The notes beneath the pieces are model-generated. The model was not told where the DNA came from, did not search any database, and saw nothing but the letters and a program-made list of their open reading frames with translations. From assembly GCF_001417735.1 (NCBI RefSeq), contig NZ_BBUZ01000035.1, forward strand, positions 62,001-126,000: 64,000 nt of DNA, given 5' to 3'. The stretch comes from Streptomyces sp. NBRC 110028. Its GTDB lineage: Bacteria > Actinomycetota > Actinomycetes > Streptomycetales > Streptomycetaceae. The position numbers and the translations under genes were made by a program. Positions 24,333-35,244 of the stretch are shown piece after piece (the stretch's first letter is position 1; each line of letters opens with the position of its first letter).

Positions 24333-26822
24333 ATGGCCGACAGCACCTTCCGTGGATGGCCCCACCACCTCCCCGACCTGATCTCGGACGCCACCTGTGT
24401 GGTGGACGGGCGGGGCGTGCTGACCGGCTGGAGCGCCGGCGCCCGGAGCCTCCTCGGATACCGGGCCGAGGACGTGGTGGGACGCCCGGTGGCCGAGCTG
24501 TTCGCGCACCGGGGCCCGGGGCCGCCCCGCCTCGACGCGTACACCGCCGCCGGGGGCGGGCCCGCGGTGCTGCGCCACCGCGACGGCCACAAGATCCCCA
24601 CCGTCCTGTGGGCCCAGCCCTGGTCCCTGGGCGACGGGCACCCCCACTGGCTGCTGCAGGCCACCCGCGAGGAGTCGGTGCGGCGCCAGGACATCGGCCG
24701 CGCGCTCCTGGACGGCCTGGGCCTGGCGTCACCGGTCGCGATGAGCGTCTACGACACCGAGTGCCGCTGCCTGATGCAGAACGCCGCGCTGCGGCGGCTC
24801 AGCGGCGTCCAGGACGAGGAGCGCCTGGGGCGCACCCTGGGCGAGATCGTCTCGCAGGTGGACACCTCCGGAATCGAGGAGATGCAGGACCGGGTGCTCC
24901 GCCAGGGCGTCACGGTCGCCGACGTCGAGGTGCGCGGCCGGGCGCCCTCCGACCCGGGCCGGGAGCGCGTCTGGTCCAACTCGGTCTTCCCGCTCAAGGA
25001 CCGCTCCGGCGAGGTCTTCGCCGTCTGCCACGCGGTGCTCGACATCACCGAGCGGCACCGCGCCCGCGAGCGGCTCGCGGTGCTGAACGACGCCGGCGTC
25101 CGCATCGGCTCCACCCTGGACCTGCTGCACACGGCCCAGGAGCTGGCGGACGTGGCGGTGCCCCGGCTCGCCGACTTCGCCTGCGTCGACCTGATCGAAT
25201 CCGTCTTCGAGGGCGACGAGCCGCCCACCGGGGCGGTGGGCAGCAAAACGGTGTTCCGGCGCGCCGCGCACCAGTCCATCGTGCCCGGCACCCCGGAGGC
25301 GGTGGCCGACGTGGAGGACGTGGACGTCCACGCGTCCGCCCCGGACTCCCCCTTCGCCCGCGCCCTGGCCACCGGCACCTCCGTCCGGGAGACGGTGAAC
25401 GGCCCGGGGCCGGACCCCGGCTGGCTCGACGGCGATCCCCTGCGGGCCGAGGGCATCCAGCGGTGGGGCATCCACTCCTGGATGGTGGTGCCGGTACGGG
25501 CGCGCGGCAGCACCCTCGGGGTGGCCATCTTCCTGCGGCGGCAGCGCCCCGACCCCTTCGAACAGGACGATCTGCTGCTGGCCGACGAGATCGTGGCCCG
25601 CGCCGCGGTCTGCATCGACAACGCCCGCCGCTACACCCGCGAACGCGGCACCGCCCTCGCCCTCCAGCGCAGCCTGCTCCCCCAGCGGCTGCCCGGCCAG
25701 GCGGCGGTGGAGGCCCGGTCGCGCTATCTGCCGGCCGGCAGCCGGCTGGGGGTGGGCGGCGACTGGTTCGATGTGATCCCGCTGTCCGGGGCCCGGGTGG
25801 CGCTCGTCGTGGGGGACGTGGTCGGCCACGGGATGAAGGCCGCCGTCACCATGGGACGGCTGCGCACCGCCGTCCGCACCCTGGCCGATCTCGACCTTCC
25901 CCCCGACGAACTGCTCGCCCACGTCGACGACCAGGTGCGGCGGCTGGTCGACGAACAGGCCGCCGAGGGCCAGGAGTCCGGCGACGCCACGGACCCCGCG
26001 GCCGGTTTCGCCTCCGAACCGGCCATCGACGCCTGGGCCTTCGGCGCCACCTGCGTGTACGCCGTCTACGACCCCATCACCCGGCGCCTGGCCTTCGCCC
26101 GGGCCGGCCATCCCCCGCCCGCCGTCGTCACCCCCGGCGGCCGGGCCCGGTTCCTGGAGTCCGCGAACGGGCCGCCGCTGGGCGTGGGCGGGCTGCCGTT
26201 CGAGGCCACCGAGGCCGAACTGCCCGACGACAGCCTGCTGGTGTTCTACACCGACGGCCTGGTGGAATCGCGCGACCACGACATCGACACCGGGCTGGAC
26301 CGGCTGCGCCGCGCCCTGGACGACGGGTGCGGCGATCTGTCGCCGGACGCGGTGTGCGACACCGTCGTCTCCCGGCTGGTCCCCGGGCACCCCTCCGACG
26401 ACGTGGCGCTGCTGGTGGCCCGTACCCGGGCGCTGAGCGACGACCGCTGCGCCACCTGGGACCTGCCCGCCGAGCCCGCCGTCGTGGCCCGGGCCCGGGC
26501 CCAGGTGGCACACCAGCTGGCACGGTGGCGGCTGGACCATCTCGTGGCCACCACGCAGGTCGTGGTCACCGAGCTGCTCACCAACGCGATCGTGCACGCC
26601 CGTGGCCCGATCCAGCTGCGGCTGGTCAGAAACCAGTCGCTGATCTGCGAGGTCTCCGACAGCAGCGCGGCCGCCCCGCATCTGCGCCGGGCCGGGTGGA
26701 TGGACGAGGGCGGCCGGGGCCTGTTCCTCATCGCCCAGCTCAGCCGGCGCTGGGGGACCCGGTACTCGGCGGACCGCAAGACCATCTGGGCCGAGCAGCC
26801 GCTGACCGGTCCGCTCCGGTAG
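24333..26822 (+). CDS. PAS-PAS-GAF-PP2C-HATPase sensor phosphatase
   Basis: This 829-residue soluble protein has a PAS domain (about 10-65), a second PAS domain (125-235, with MSVYDTECRCLMQNAAL), a GAF domain (240-420), a SpoIIE/PP2C domain (435-660, with GGDWFDV about 475 and GDVVGHGMKAA about 494) and an RsbW-like HATPase domain (700-826, with TELLTNAIVHA and DEGGRGLFLI). It thus combines phosphatase and anti-sigma-type kinase modules of the partner-switching system in one chain. It is a paralogue of the phosphatase at the left edge. Likely partners are a STAS protein and a SigB-type sigma factor, but no partner is adjacent. Confidence 0.9.
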   Translation: MADSTFRGWPHHLPDLISDATCVVDGRGVLTGWSAGARSLLGYRAEDVVGRPVAELFAHRGPGPPRLDAYTAAGGGPAVLRHRDGHKIPTVLWAQPWSLGDGHPHWLLQATREESVRRQDIGRALLDGLGLASPVAMSVYDTECRCLMQNAALRRLSGVQDEERLGRTLGEIVSQVDTSGIEEMQDRVLRQGVTVADVEVRGRAPSDPGRERVWSNSVFPLKDRSGEVFAVCHAVLDITERHRARERLAVLNDAGVRIGSTLDLLHTAQELADVAVPRLADFACVDLIESVFEGDEPPTGAVGSKTVFRRAAHQSIVPGTPEAVADVEDVDVHASAPDSPFARALATGTSVRETVNGPGPDPGWLDGDPLRAEGIQRWGIHSWMVVPVRARGSTLGVAIFLRRQRPDPFEQDDLLLADEIVARAAVCIDNARRYTRERGTALALQRSLLPQRLPGQAAVEARSRYLPAGSRLGVGGDWFDVIPLSGARVALVVGDVVGHGMKAAVTMGRLRTAVRTLADLDLPPDELLAHVDDQVRRLVDEQAAEGQESGDATDPAAGFASEPAIDAWAFGATCVYAVYDPITRRLAFARAGHPPPAVVTPGGRARFLESANGPPLGVGGLPFEATEAELPDDSLLVFYTDGLVESRDHDIDTGLDRLRRALDDGCGDLSPDAVCDTVVSRLVPGHPSDDVALLVARTRALSDDRCATWDLPAEPAVVARARAQVAHQLARWRLDHLVATTQVVVTELLTNAIVHARGPIQLRLVRNQSLICEVSDSSAAAPHLRRAGWMDEGGRGLFLIAQLSRRWGTRYSADRKTIWAEQPLTGPLR

Positions 26823-26837
26823 GCGGTGTCTTCCGGT

Positions 26838-26862
26838 ACGTACCCGCCCCCGGCGGGTACGT
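26838..26862. repeat. Perfect 11-bp inverted repeat between the sensor phosphatase and MFS genes
   Basis: ACGTACCCGCC (26838-26848) and its exact complement (26852-26862) flank CCC. The structure fills the 49-bp gap between the phosphatase stop and the transporter start. It may be a terminator, an attenuator or an operator. The absence of a U-tail and the tight spacing leave this open. Confidence 0.7.
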
Positions 26863-26871
26863 GATGCGGAT

Positions 26872-28215
26872 GTGAGCGCTTCTCTCCCCGGTCCGGCCAC
26901 GCGCCGCGCCCTCGTGGCGGGTTCGGTCGGCAACCTCATCGAGTGGTACGAGTTCGGTGTCTACGGCTTCTTCGCGACGGTCATCGCCGCGAACTTCTTC
27001 ACCCCCGAGGGCGGCAGCGCCCTGGAGGGCCTGGTCAAGACCTACGCCTCGTTCGGGCTCGCGTTCTTCTTCCGGCCCATCGGCGCCGCCGTCTTCGGCC
27101 GTGCCGGCGACCGGATCGGGCGGCGCCCGACCCTGATCCTGGTGCTGCTGCTGATGACCGGCGCCACCACGCTCATCGGCCTGCTGCCCACGTACGACAC
27201 GGTCGGCGCCGCCGCCCCGTGGCTGCTGACCCTGGTGCGGATCCTGCAAGGGCTGTCCGCGGGCGGGGAGTTCGGCGGGGCGGTGTCGATCATGACGGAG
27301 TTCGCTCCGCCGGGCCGCCGCGGACTGTACGGGGCGTGGCAGTCGTTCACCGTCGCGCTGGGGCTGCTCGCGGGCGCCGGGACGGCCGCCGTCCTGGCCA
27401 CCGTGCTGAGCGAGGAGGCTCTGAACGACTGGGGCTGGCGGCTGCCGTTCCTGCTGGCCCTGCCGATCGGGCTGGTCGCGCTGTGGCTGCGGCTGCGGCT
27501 GGAGGAGACCCCGTCGTTCCGCGCGACCAACGCGGCGAGCACACCGGCCGGCCCGGTCGCCTCCCGCCGCGAGGTGGCCCGGGCCGTCGTGCTGGGTGCC
27601 GGGCGCATCATGGGCTGGGCCGCGGCCGGGTACACCTTCCTGGTCGTCATGCCCTCGTATCTGCAGGCCACCCTGGACGCCACGTTCCAGCAGGCGCTGA
27701 TCGCCACCGTGGTGGCCAACGCGGGCTTCGCGGCCGCCATCCTCCCCGCGGGGCTGCTCAGCGACCGGATCGGGCGGCGCCCGGTCATGCTGACCGGTGC
27801 CGCCCTGGTCACCGTGCTCGCCTTCCCGCTGCTCGACCTCCTGCAGGATCCCGGCAGTCCGGCGCTCGCCCGGGGCGTGGCCGTCTTCGTGGCGGGCGCG
27901 GTGGTCGGGCTGATGGCGGGCCCCGGCCCGGCGATGCTCGCCGAGATGTTCCCGACCCGGGTCCGGTACACGGGGCTGGGGCTGGCGTACGCGCTGTCGA
28001 ACGCCGTGTTCTCGGGGTGCGCCGGGCTGATCATCACCGAGGCGATCAAACGGACCGGTGAGGCGGACATCCCCGCCTACTACGTGGCCGCGACCGGCGC
28101 CCTCAGCCTGATCGCCCTGGCCACCCTGCGCGGCGACGCCCACCGGGGCGCGCTGCGGGAGGAGGAGCGGCCCACGCCCCGCGACGAGACCGAGGAGGAG
28201 ACCCCGTGCGCGTGA
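26872..28215 (+). CDS. MFS transporter, metabolite:H+ symporter (MHS) type
   Basis: This 447-residue protein with 12 predicted helices opens with GNLIEWYEFGVYGFFATV, the hallmark of the MHS branch (citrate, alpha-ketoglutarate, shikimate and proline/betaine symporters). The loop DRIGRRP occurs twice, once in each half, as expected. It starts at GTG 26872 with only a weak GGA upstream. The 3' end overlaps anmK by 10 bp, so the pair forms an operon. A substrate linked to cell-wall sugar recycling is possible but not shown by sequence. Confidence 0.85.
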   Translation: MSASLPGPATRRALVAGSVGNLIEWYEFGVYGFFATVIAANFFTPEGGSALEGLVKTYASFGLAFFFRPIGAAVFGRAGDRIGRRPTLILVLLLMTGATTLIGLLPTYDTVGAAAPWLLTLVRILQGLSAGGEFGGAVSIMTEFAPPGRRGLYGAWQSFTVALGLLAGAGTAAVLATVLSEEALNDWGWRLPFLLALPIGLVALWLRLRLEETPSFRATNAASTPAGPVASRREVARAVVLGAGRIMGWAAAGYTFLVVMPSYLQATLDATFQQALIATVVANAGFAAAILPAGLLSDRIGRRPVMLTGAALVTVLAFPLLDLLQDPGSPALARGVAVFVAGAVVGLMAGPGPAMLAEMFPTRVRYTGLGLAYALSNAVFSGCAGLIITEAIKRTGEADIPAYYVAATGALSLIALATLRGDAHRGALREEERPTPRDETEEETPCA

Positions 28216-29378
28216 TCGGACTGATGTCGGGCACATCCCATGACGCGGTGGACGCGGCGGCCGCCGATCTGGCCCTCGACGGCGACACCCTGGTGCTCGC
28301 CCCGCTGGGCCTGCTCAGCGCCGCCTATCCGGACACGTTGCGCGCGGCGCTGGCCGCCGCGCTGCCACCGGCGGCGACCACCATGGCGGAGGTGTGCGCG
28401 CTGGACACCCGTATCGGCCAGGCCTTCGCCCGGCTCGCCGCCCGCGCCGACCGGGAACTGTGCGACGGACGGGCCGATCTGATCAGCTCGCACGGCCAGA
28501 CCGTGTACCACTGGGCCGAGGACGGCCGGGTGCACGGCACGCTGCAACTCGGACAGCCCGCCTGGATCGCCGAGGCCACCGGCGTCCCCGTCGTCTCCGG
28601 TCTGCGCGGCCGGGACGTGGCGGCGGGCGGCCAGGGCGCCCCGCTGGTCAGCCTGGTCGACACGCTGTGGCTGCGCGGACGGCCCGGGGTGTGCGCCGCC
28701 CTGAACCTGGGCGGTATCGCCAATCTCACCGTGGTCCCCCGGGCCGGTGAGCCGCTGGCCTTCGACACCGGCCCCGCGAACGCCCTGATCGACGCGGCGG
28801 TCCGGGATCTGACGGGCGGCCGGCTCGACCACGACGCGGACGGCGCCCTCGCGGCGCGCGGCACCGTGCACCCCGGGCTGCTGGAGCGGCTGCTGGCCGA
28901 GCCGTACTACGCGCTGCCGCCGCCCAAGACGACCGGCAAGGAGCTGTTCCACCTCCCCTATCTGCGGGCCGCGCTGGCGGCCACCGGCCCCGTCGCCGAC
29001 CACGATGTCGTCGCCACCGTCACCGAGCTGACCGCCCGTACCGTGGCCGACGCGGCGCGCTCCGTGCACGCCACCGAGGTCATCGCCTCCGGCGGCGGCA
29101 TCCGCAACCCCGGCCTGATGGCCGCGCTCCGCCGCGACCTCGGCGCCATCGCCCTGCGGGTCTCCGACGAGCTGGGGCTTCCGGCGGCGGCCAAGGAGGC
29201 GTACGCCTTCGCCGTCCTGGGCTTCCTGACCGCCCACGGCCTGGCGGGCACCGTGCCGAGCTGCACCGGCGCCCGGCACCCGGCCGTCCTGGGCTCGATC
29301 ACCCCGGGACGGCAGGCGCTCGTGCTGCCGCCGCCGGACCGTCCGGCGCCGTCCCGGCTGGAGATCTTCCGCCGGTGA
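28206..29378 (+). CDS. anmK: Anhydro-N-acetylmuramic acid kinase
   Basis: The protein has 390 residues and starts at GTG 28206, with GAGGAGGAG in the end of the upstream gene as ribosome-binding site. It begins VIGLMSGTSHDAVDAA, the kinase phosphate-binding start of the family. ISSHGQTVYHW, LNLGGIANLT and FDTGPANALID are further family segments. The enzyme cleaves and phosphorylates 1,6-anhydroMurNAc to MurNAc-6-phosphate in cell-wall recycling. Confidence 0.9.
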   Translation: MRVIGLMSGTSHDAVDAAAADLALDGDTLVLAPLGLLSAAYPDTLRAALAAALPPAATTMAEVCALDTRIGQAFARLAARADRELCDGRADLISSHGQTVYHWAEDGRVHGTLQLGQPAWIAEATGVPVVSGLRGRDVAAGGQGAPLVSLVDTLWLRGRPGVCAALNLGGIANLTVVPRAGEPLAFDTGPANALIDAAVRDLTGGRLDHDADGALAARGTVHPGLLERLLAEPYYALPPPKTTGKELFHLPYLRAALAATGPVADHDVVATVTELTARTVADAARSVHATEVIASGGGIRNPGLMAALRRDLGAIALRVSDELGLPAAAKEAYAFAVLGFLTAHGLAGTVPSCTGARHPAVLGSITPGRQALVLPPPDRPAPSRLEIFRR

Positions 29379-29419
29379 GGAGGGGCCTCGGTCCGGCGGT
29401 GCGGGGGGCGGCGGGTGAG

Positions 29420-29737
29420 CCGGCGGGCCCGGCCCGCGGTCTGGAACGGGATCGGGAAGTCGTCCACATCGGCCTCCACCATCGGCAGGGCGAACAGCCC
29501 GCCGGGGAGCAGCAGGCGGCGGATGGTGCCCAGCGCGAGCGGGATCTCGGCACGGGGCGGCATCAGCGGCGAGAAGAACGCCGTGACCGCCTCGAACCGG
29601 CCGAGATCGACCGGGCCTCCGCGGCGCAGATCGGCGATGTCCGCCTGGTGGAAGTCGGCGCCGGGGGCATAGGACCGGGGCGAGCCGCACCATTCCGGCG
29701 GACAGGTCGACGCCGGTGACCCGGAGCCCCGCACCGG

Positions 29738-29738
<1 letters not shown>
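29420..29738 (-). pseudogene. Remnant of a SAM-dependent methyltransferase
   Basis: On the minus strand, sequence just after the dnaK stop reads GLRVTGVDLSAGMVRLA, methyltransferase motif I and following. A one-base shift then leads into SYAPGADFHQADIADLRRG and FEAVTAFFSPLMP, with LLLPGGLFALPMVEADVDDF (motifs II-III), before homology fades near 29420. The N-terminal start and the C-terminal third are missing. The fragment sits in the 360-bp gap between anmK and dnaK, which converge on it. It is a decayed class I methyltransferase. Confidence 0.7.
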
Positions 29739-31615
<1,877 letters not shown>

Positions 31616-31659
31616 CTCGAACCACCTCCCGATACGACTCCCAGTATCCCAAAAGCTGC

Positions 31660-32397
31660 TCAATGCCGGATATGCCCGCCGCGACCCCGGTACGGGGTGA
31701 AGGACACCACCAGGACCAGCGCGACCAGCCCGGCCGGGAGGGCGGGCGCGGCCGGAGCGGCACGGGTGACCAGCAGGGCGCCGAGCGCCGCGCCCACGAC
31801 GAGGGCGGCGAGCAGCGCCACGCTGATCCAGCGCACCCGGCCGTCGCGGGCCACGTCGACCAGCAGACCGGTCAGGGTGCCGGTGAGGTACGTGGTGGAC
31901 ATCCCCGGCGGCCCGATGGCGCGCACCAGACCGCTCTGACCGCCCATGGCGAGCGCGGCCACCGCGAGCAGCCCCAGCCGCACGCCCCCGCCGGGGTGGC
32001 CGCCCGCGGTGGCCCACCCCGCCCACAGCCCGCCGAGCGCGAGCACATCCACGCCCAGGGCCCAGCGAGTGCGCACGGCGGCTCGCTCGCCCCGGACGAT
32101 ACGGGCGCTGAGCAGGGCGCCCGCGATGAAACCGGCCACCGCGACGGCGGCGTCCCGGGCCCGGTCCGGGTCCTGGGCGCCCGCCGAGATGCCGAGGAGC
32201 GAGAGGTTGGCCGTCATGACGCTGGTGAAGACGCCGCCGAGGGCGAGGAAGCTGATCGCGTCCATCGCGCCGGTGGCCACGGTGAGCGCGACGGCGATCG
32301 CCGTCAGGCCGCCGTCGCCGGTGCCGCGCGCCCGTCCGCCCGGTGGCGGCGCGGCGCCGTTCCCGGGCGGGGCCGCGGTCTCGTCGCCGTCCGCCAT
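31660..32397 (-). CDS. YoaK/DUF1275 family membrane protein
   Basis: This 245-residue protein has about six hydrophobic segments. After a Gly/Pro-rich cytoplasmic start come VATGAMDAISFLALGGVFTSVMTANLSLLG and SGLVRAIGPPGMSTTYLTGTLTGLL, both typical of DUF1275 (YoaK) proteins. The function is unknown; a transport role is often assumed. It lies 44 bp upstream of dnaK on the same strand and may be co-transcribed with it. Confidence 0.85.
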   Translation of the reverse strand: MADGDETAAPPGNGAAPPPGGRARGTGDGGLTAIAVALTVATGAMDAISFLALGGVFTSVMTANLSLLGISAGAQDPDRARDAAVAVAGFIAGALLSARIVRGERAAVRTRWALGVDVLALGGLWAGWATAGGHPGGGVRLGLLAVAALAMGGQSGLVRAIGPPGMSTTYLTGTLTGLLVDVARDGRVRWISVALLAALVVGAALGALLVTRAAPAAPALPAGLVALVLVVSFTPYRGRGGHIRH

Positions 32398-32440
32398 CGG
32401 CCACCTCCGGCCGGCCCGGGTGCCCCGCCGGGGGCGCGGG

Positions 32441-32512
32441 AAACAGCGGTCCCGGACGCGCGGGGAACACTGGTCCGGGACGCCGAAGGACCAGTGGTCC
32501 GGGATTCCGGCC
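32441..32512. repeat. Three imperfect 24-bp tandem repeats in a divergent promoter region
   Basis: Units start at 32441, 32465 and 32489. Each contains GGTCC(G/C)GGA with GGTCC at exactly 32448, 32472 and 32496. Between units 2 and 3, ACTGGTCC and GGACCAGT also form an inverted repeat with 8-bp arms. The array lies between the divergent DUF1275 and dipeptidase genes, so a multimeric regulator-binding site is likely. Confidence 0.75.
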
Positions 32513-32591
32513 GCATTCCGCTTCCCGTACCGCCACCGCGTCGCTAGGTTCGGGGTGCCCCATCCCGTAACTCCCCCTGAGCCGTGGAGGA

Positions 32592-33626
32592 ATGCCGCAC
32601 GTGTCCCGCGAACTCCATCACCGCGCGGTCGTCGCCGACGCCCACAACGATCTGCTGGTCGCCGTCGCCGCCCGCCCGCCGCGGCGCTGGGCGTCCTTCT
32701 TCCGGGAGCGGTGGCTGCCCCAGTTGCGCGACGGAGGCGTCGACCTCCAGGTGCTGCCGGTCTTCGTCGAGGACCGGTTCCGCCCCGAGGGCGCGCTGCG
32801 GGAGACCCTCCGCATGATCGAGTGCGCGCATACGCTGGCCGAGGGCAACCGGGACGAGGTACGGCTGTGCCTGGACGGGTCCGACATCGACGCCACGCTG
32901 GCGGAGGGCCGCATCGCGCTGGTGCTGGCGCTGGAGAGCGCCCCCGGGCTCGACGCGGACGTGGAGCTGATCCCGACCGTCCACCGCCTGGGGGTGCGGG
33001 TCGCCTCCATCGCCCACTGGGGGCGTACGGCGCTGGCCGACGGCAGCGGCGAGGACGCCACCGGCAGCCGGCTGACGGCGGCCGGGGTCGAGGCGCTGCG
33101 GGAGATGGAGCGGCTGGGCATCCTCTTCGACGTCTCGCATCTGAGCGCGTCGGGCGTCGCCCATGTGCTGGAGCTGGCCACCCGTCCGGTGCTGGCCACC
33201 CATTCGTCGGCGCGCGCGCTGCTCGACCATCACCGCAATCTCACCGATGAGCAGATCCGCGGCATCGTGGCCACCGGTGGCATGGTGTGCGTGAACTTCC
33301 TCGGCGAGTTCCTGGCCGCCGACCCCGCCGAGCGGACGGTGGACCGGCTGGCCGACCACATCGTCCATGTCGCGGAGGTCGCCGGGCCGGACCGGGTGGG
33401 TCTGGGGCCGGACTTCATCAAGGAGGTCAGCGCCGATGTCAGCCCGCCGGCGTGCGAGGACCTGGACTACGCCGAGCTGGTCGTCCCGGGGCTGGAAGGG
33501 CCCCGCGGCCTCCCCCTGGTCACCGAGGCGCTGATCGGCAGGGGCTTCTCCGAGGCCGCGGTCCACCAGATCCTCGGCGGCAATGTGCTGGACCTGTTCC
33601 GCAAGGAGCTGGGCCGCCCCGTGTGA
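32592..33626 (+). CDS. Membrane dipeptidase, peptidase family M19
   Basis: The protein has 344 residues. The zinc ligands of the renal dipeptidase family are visible: ADAHNDLL near the start, ALESAPGL, FDVSHLS and THSSAR. Such enzymes split dipeptides, including D-residue-containing ones, and some beta-lactams. There is no signal peptide, so it acts in the cytoplasm. The ATG at 32592 has GGAGG only one base before it; the in-frame GTG at 32601, ten bases from the same GGAGG, may be the true start. Confidence 0.88.
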   Translation: MPHVSRELHHRAVVADAHNDLLVAVAARPPRRWASFFRERWLPQLRDGGVDLQVLPVFVEDRFRPEGALRETLRMIECAHTLAEGNRDEVRLCLDGSDIDATLAEGRIALVLALESAPGLDADVELIPTVHRLGVRVASIAHWGRTALADGSGEDATGSRLTAAGVEALREMERLGILFDVSHLSASGVAHVLELATRPVLATHSSARALLDHHRNLTDEQIRGIVATGGMVCVNFLGEFLAADPAERTVDRLADHIVHVAEVAGPDRVGLGPDFIKEVSADVSPPACEDLDYAELVVPGLEGPRGLPLVTEALIGRGFSEAAVHQILGGNVLDLFRKELGRPV

Positions 33627-33664
33627 GCCGGCGCGCCCGCCGCCTTCGCGCGGGCCGGTGAACG

Positions 33665-33709
33665 GCCGGCGCGACGCCGGCGGGCGGCACCGCCGCCGCG
33701 ATGCCGCCC
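33665..33709. terminator. Double hairpin between convergent genes
   Basis: GCCGGCG (33665-33671) pairs with 33675-33681 across CGA. Next to it GGGCGGCA (33682-33689) pairs with TGCCGCCC (33702-33709). The pair lies between the dipeptidase stop and the permease stop and could terminate both. Confidence 0.6.
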
Positions 33710-33725
33710 GCTCCTCGAAGGGCCG

Positions 33726-35153
33726 TCAGGAACCCGCCACCGCCGCGGGTTCCGCGGACGGCCCGGCCGGGGCCTTGGCACCGGCGCGCACCCACAGCGG
33801 CTTCAGCCGGTAGGTCAGCAGGTACAGCACCACGGACGCGCCCGCACCGACGTACATGCTCAGGTCACCGGCGCCCGGGTACGCCGAGGCGAACGCACCG
33901 GTGTACAGCTTGGACTCCCAGAAGGGTATGGACGCCAGCACGCCGCCCACCCAGGCGACGAAGCCCCAGGAGAGCACCCGTCCGCGGTCGTACAGTTCGG
34001 CGATCCGCGCCGGGTCGGAGCGGCCGCCCAGCCAGTAGTCCAGGAGCAGCACGGTGGCGAAGGGCGCGATGAAGTACGCGGTGAGGTTGAGGAACACGGA
34101 GAACTTCTCCTCGATCCCGGACTCACCCCACAGGCTGATCACATACGCCAGCAGACAGATGACGGTGACCGCCTGGGTCCGGGTGACCGGCACCTTCAGG
34201 GTCTGGACGGAGATGGCGCCGCCGTAGACGTTGAGGAAGTTCTGCGCGAGCGCCGAGAGACCGACCGCGATGAGCGCGGGCACGGCGAACGGCCCGGCCA
34301 GTTCGTGGAGGGCGGTGATGGAGTCGGTGCTGTTGGCGTTCGAGCCGACCAGGACGCCCAGGATGCCGAGCCAGCAGATGGTGACGAAGTTGCCCAACCC
34401 GGTGTACCAGGCGGTGCGGTTCACCATCGTCGGGGTGTCCGGCAGATAGCGCGAGTAGTCGGAGGCGAACGGTGCCCAGGCGACCAGGAAGGAGAGGAAC
34501 CAGCCGCAGAAGGTGATCCAGCCGCCGGTGTCCCCGATGTAGCCGGACGCCTTCGGGTTGGCCTCGAAGGTGCCCGCGCCCCGCACCAGGGCCACGACCG
34601 TGATCATCGCGAACAGCGGTGTCAGTACATAAGTGAGCACCCGCTGAAGAAAATTGATCATGTTGTAGCCGAAGATGGACACCACCAGCTCGATCGCGGT
34701 GAGCAGCAATCCGCAGAGCCAGTAGGGCAGATGGGTCAGCTCCGAGATCGCCTTGCCACCGAGGATCACGGTGACCGAGGCCCAGCCGACCCCGGCGAAC
34801 ACGTTGATGTACGCCACCGGCAGGAAGTTGCCGAAGAAGCCCAGCGGACCGCGCGCCTGGATCTGCTGCGGCACCCCGAGCCGTACGCCCATCTTGGACA
34901 TCACGGCCATCAGCAGCGAGCCGACTCCGGCTCCGACGACGATCGCGGCGACCGCGCCGGTGAAGCTGAGGCCCAGGCTGATCGCGCTGAATCCGAGGAG
35001 GATGATCGGGAAGTTGAGGCCGGCGGCGAACCAGACGAAGAACTGGGAGCTGGGCTTGCCGTGCCGCTCGTTGTCGGGGATGTGATCGACCCCGAAGGGT
35101 TCGACTTTGGTGACCGCGCTGCCGTAGACCGGCGCCACGTCGTCGTGGGTCAT
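33726..35153 (-). CDS. NCS1-family nucleobase-type permease
   Basis: This 475-residue protein with 12 hydrophobic segments starts at ATG 35153 after AGGAG. It begins GVDHIPDNERHGKPSSQFFVWFAAGLNFP, the conserved NCS1 entry region. NCS1 carriers import cytosine, uracil, allantoin, hydantoin, thiamine or pyridoxine with H+ or Na+. It follows the SnoaL-flavin reductase gene on the same strand and faces away from the luciferase-like operon. It probably brings in the N-containing substrate of that pathway. The substrate cannot be named from sequence. Confidence 0.88.
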   Translation of the reverse strand: MTHDDVAPVYGSAVTKVEPFGVDHIPDNERHGKPSSQFFVWFAAGLNFPIILLGFSAISLGLSFTGAVAAIVVGAGVGSLLMAVMSKMGVRLGVPQQIQARGPLGFFGNFLPVAYINVFAGVGWASVTVILGGKAISELTHLPYWLCGLLLTAIELVVSIFGYNMINFLQRVLTYVLTPLFAMITVVALVRGAGTFEANPKASGYIGDTGGWITFCGWFLSFLVAWAPFASDYSRYLPDTPTMVNRTAWYTGLGNFVTICWLGILGVLVGSNANSTDSITALHELAGPFAVPALIAVGLSALAQNFLNVYGGAISVQTLKVPVTRTQAVTVICLLAYVISLWGESGIEEKFSVFLNLTAYFIAPFATVLLLDYWLGGRSDPARIAELYDRGRVLSWGFVAWVGGVLASIPFWESKLYTGAFASAYPGAGDLSMYVGAGASVVLYLLTYRLKPLWVRAGAKAPAGPSAEPAAVAGS

Positions 35154-35244
35154 GGGCTTGGCTCCTGGGGACAGGGGAGATCAGGGCGTCAGGGGGTGGC
35201 AGGGTGCGGAGGGGAGGATGGGTCCGGGCGCGGCCGAAGGCGTC

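Noticed and set aside
31616..32563. N-terminal extension of the dnaK frame to 941 codons
   Set aside because: The extra part is antisense or out of frame to the DUF1275 gene; DnaK begins exactly at AVGIDLGTTNS with its own ribosome-binding site at 31615.
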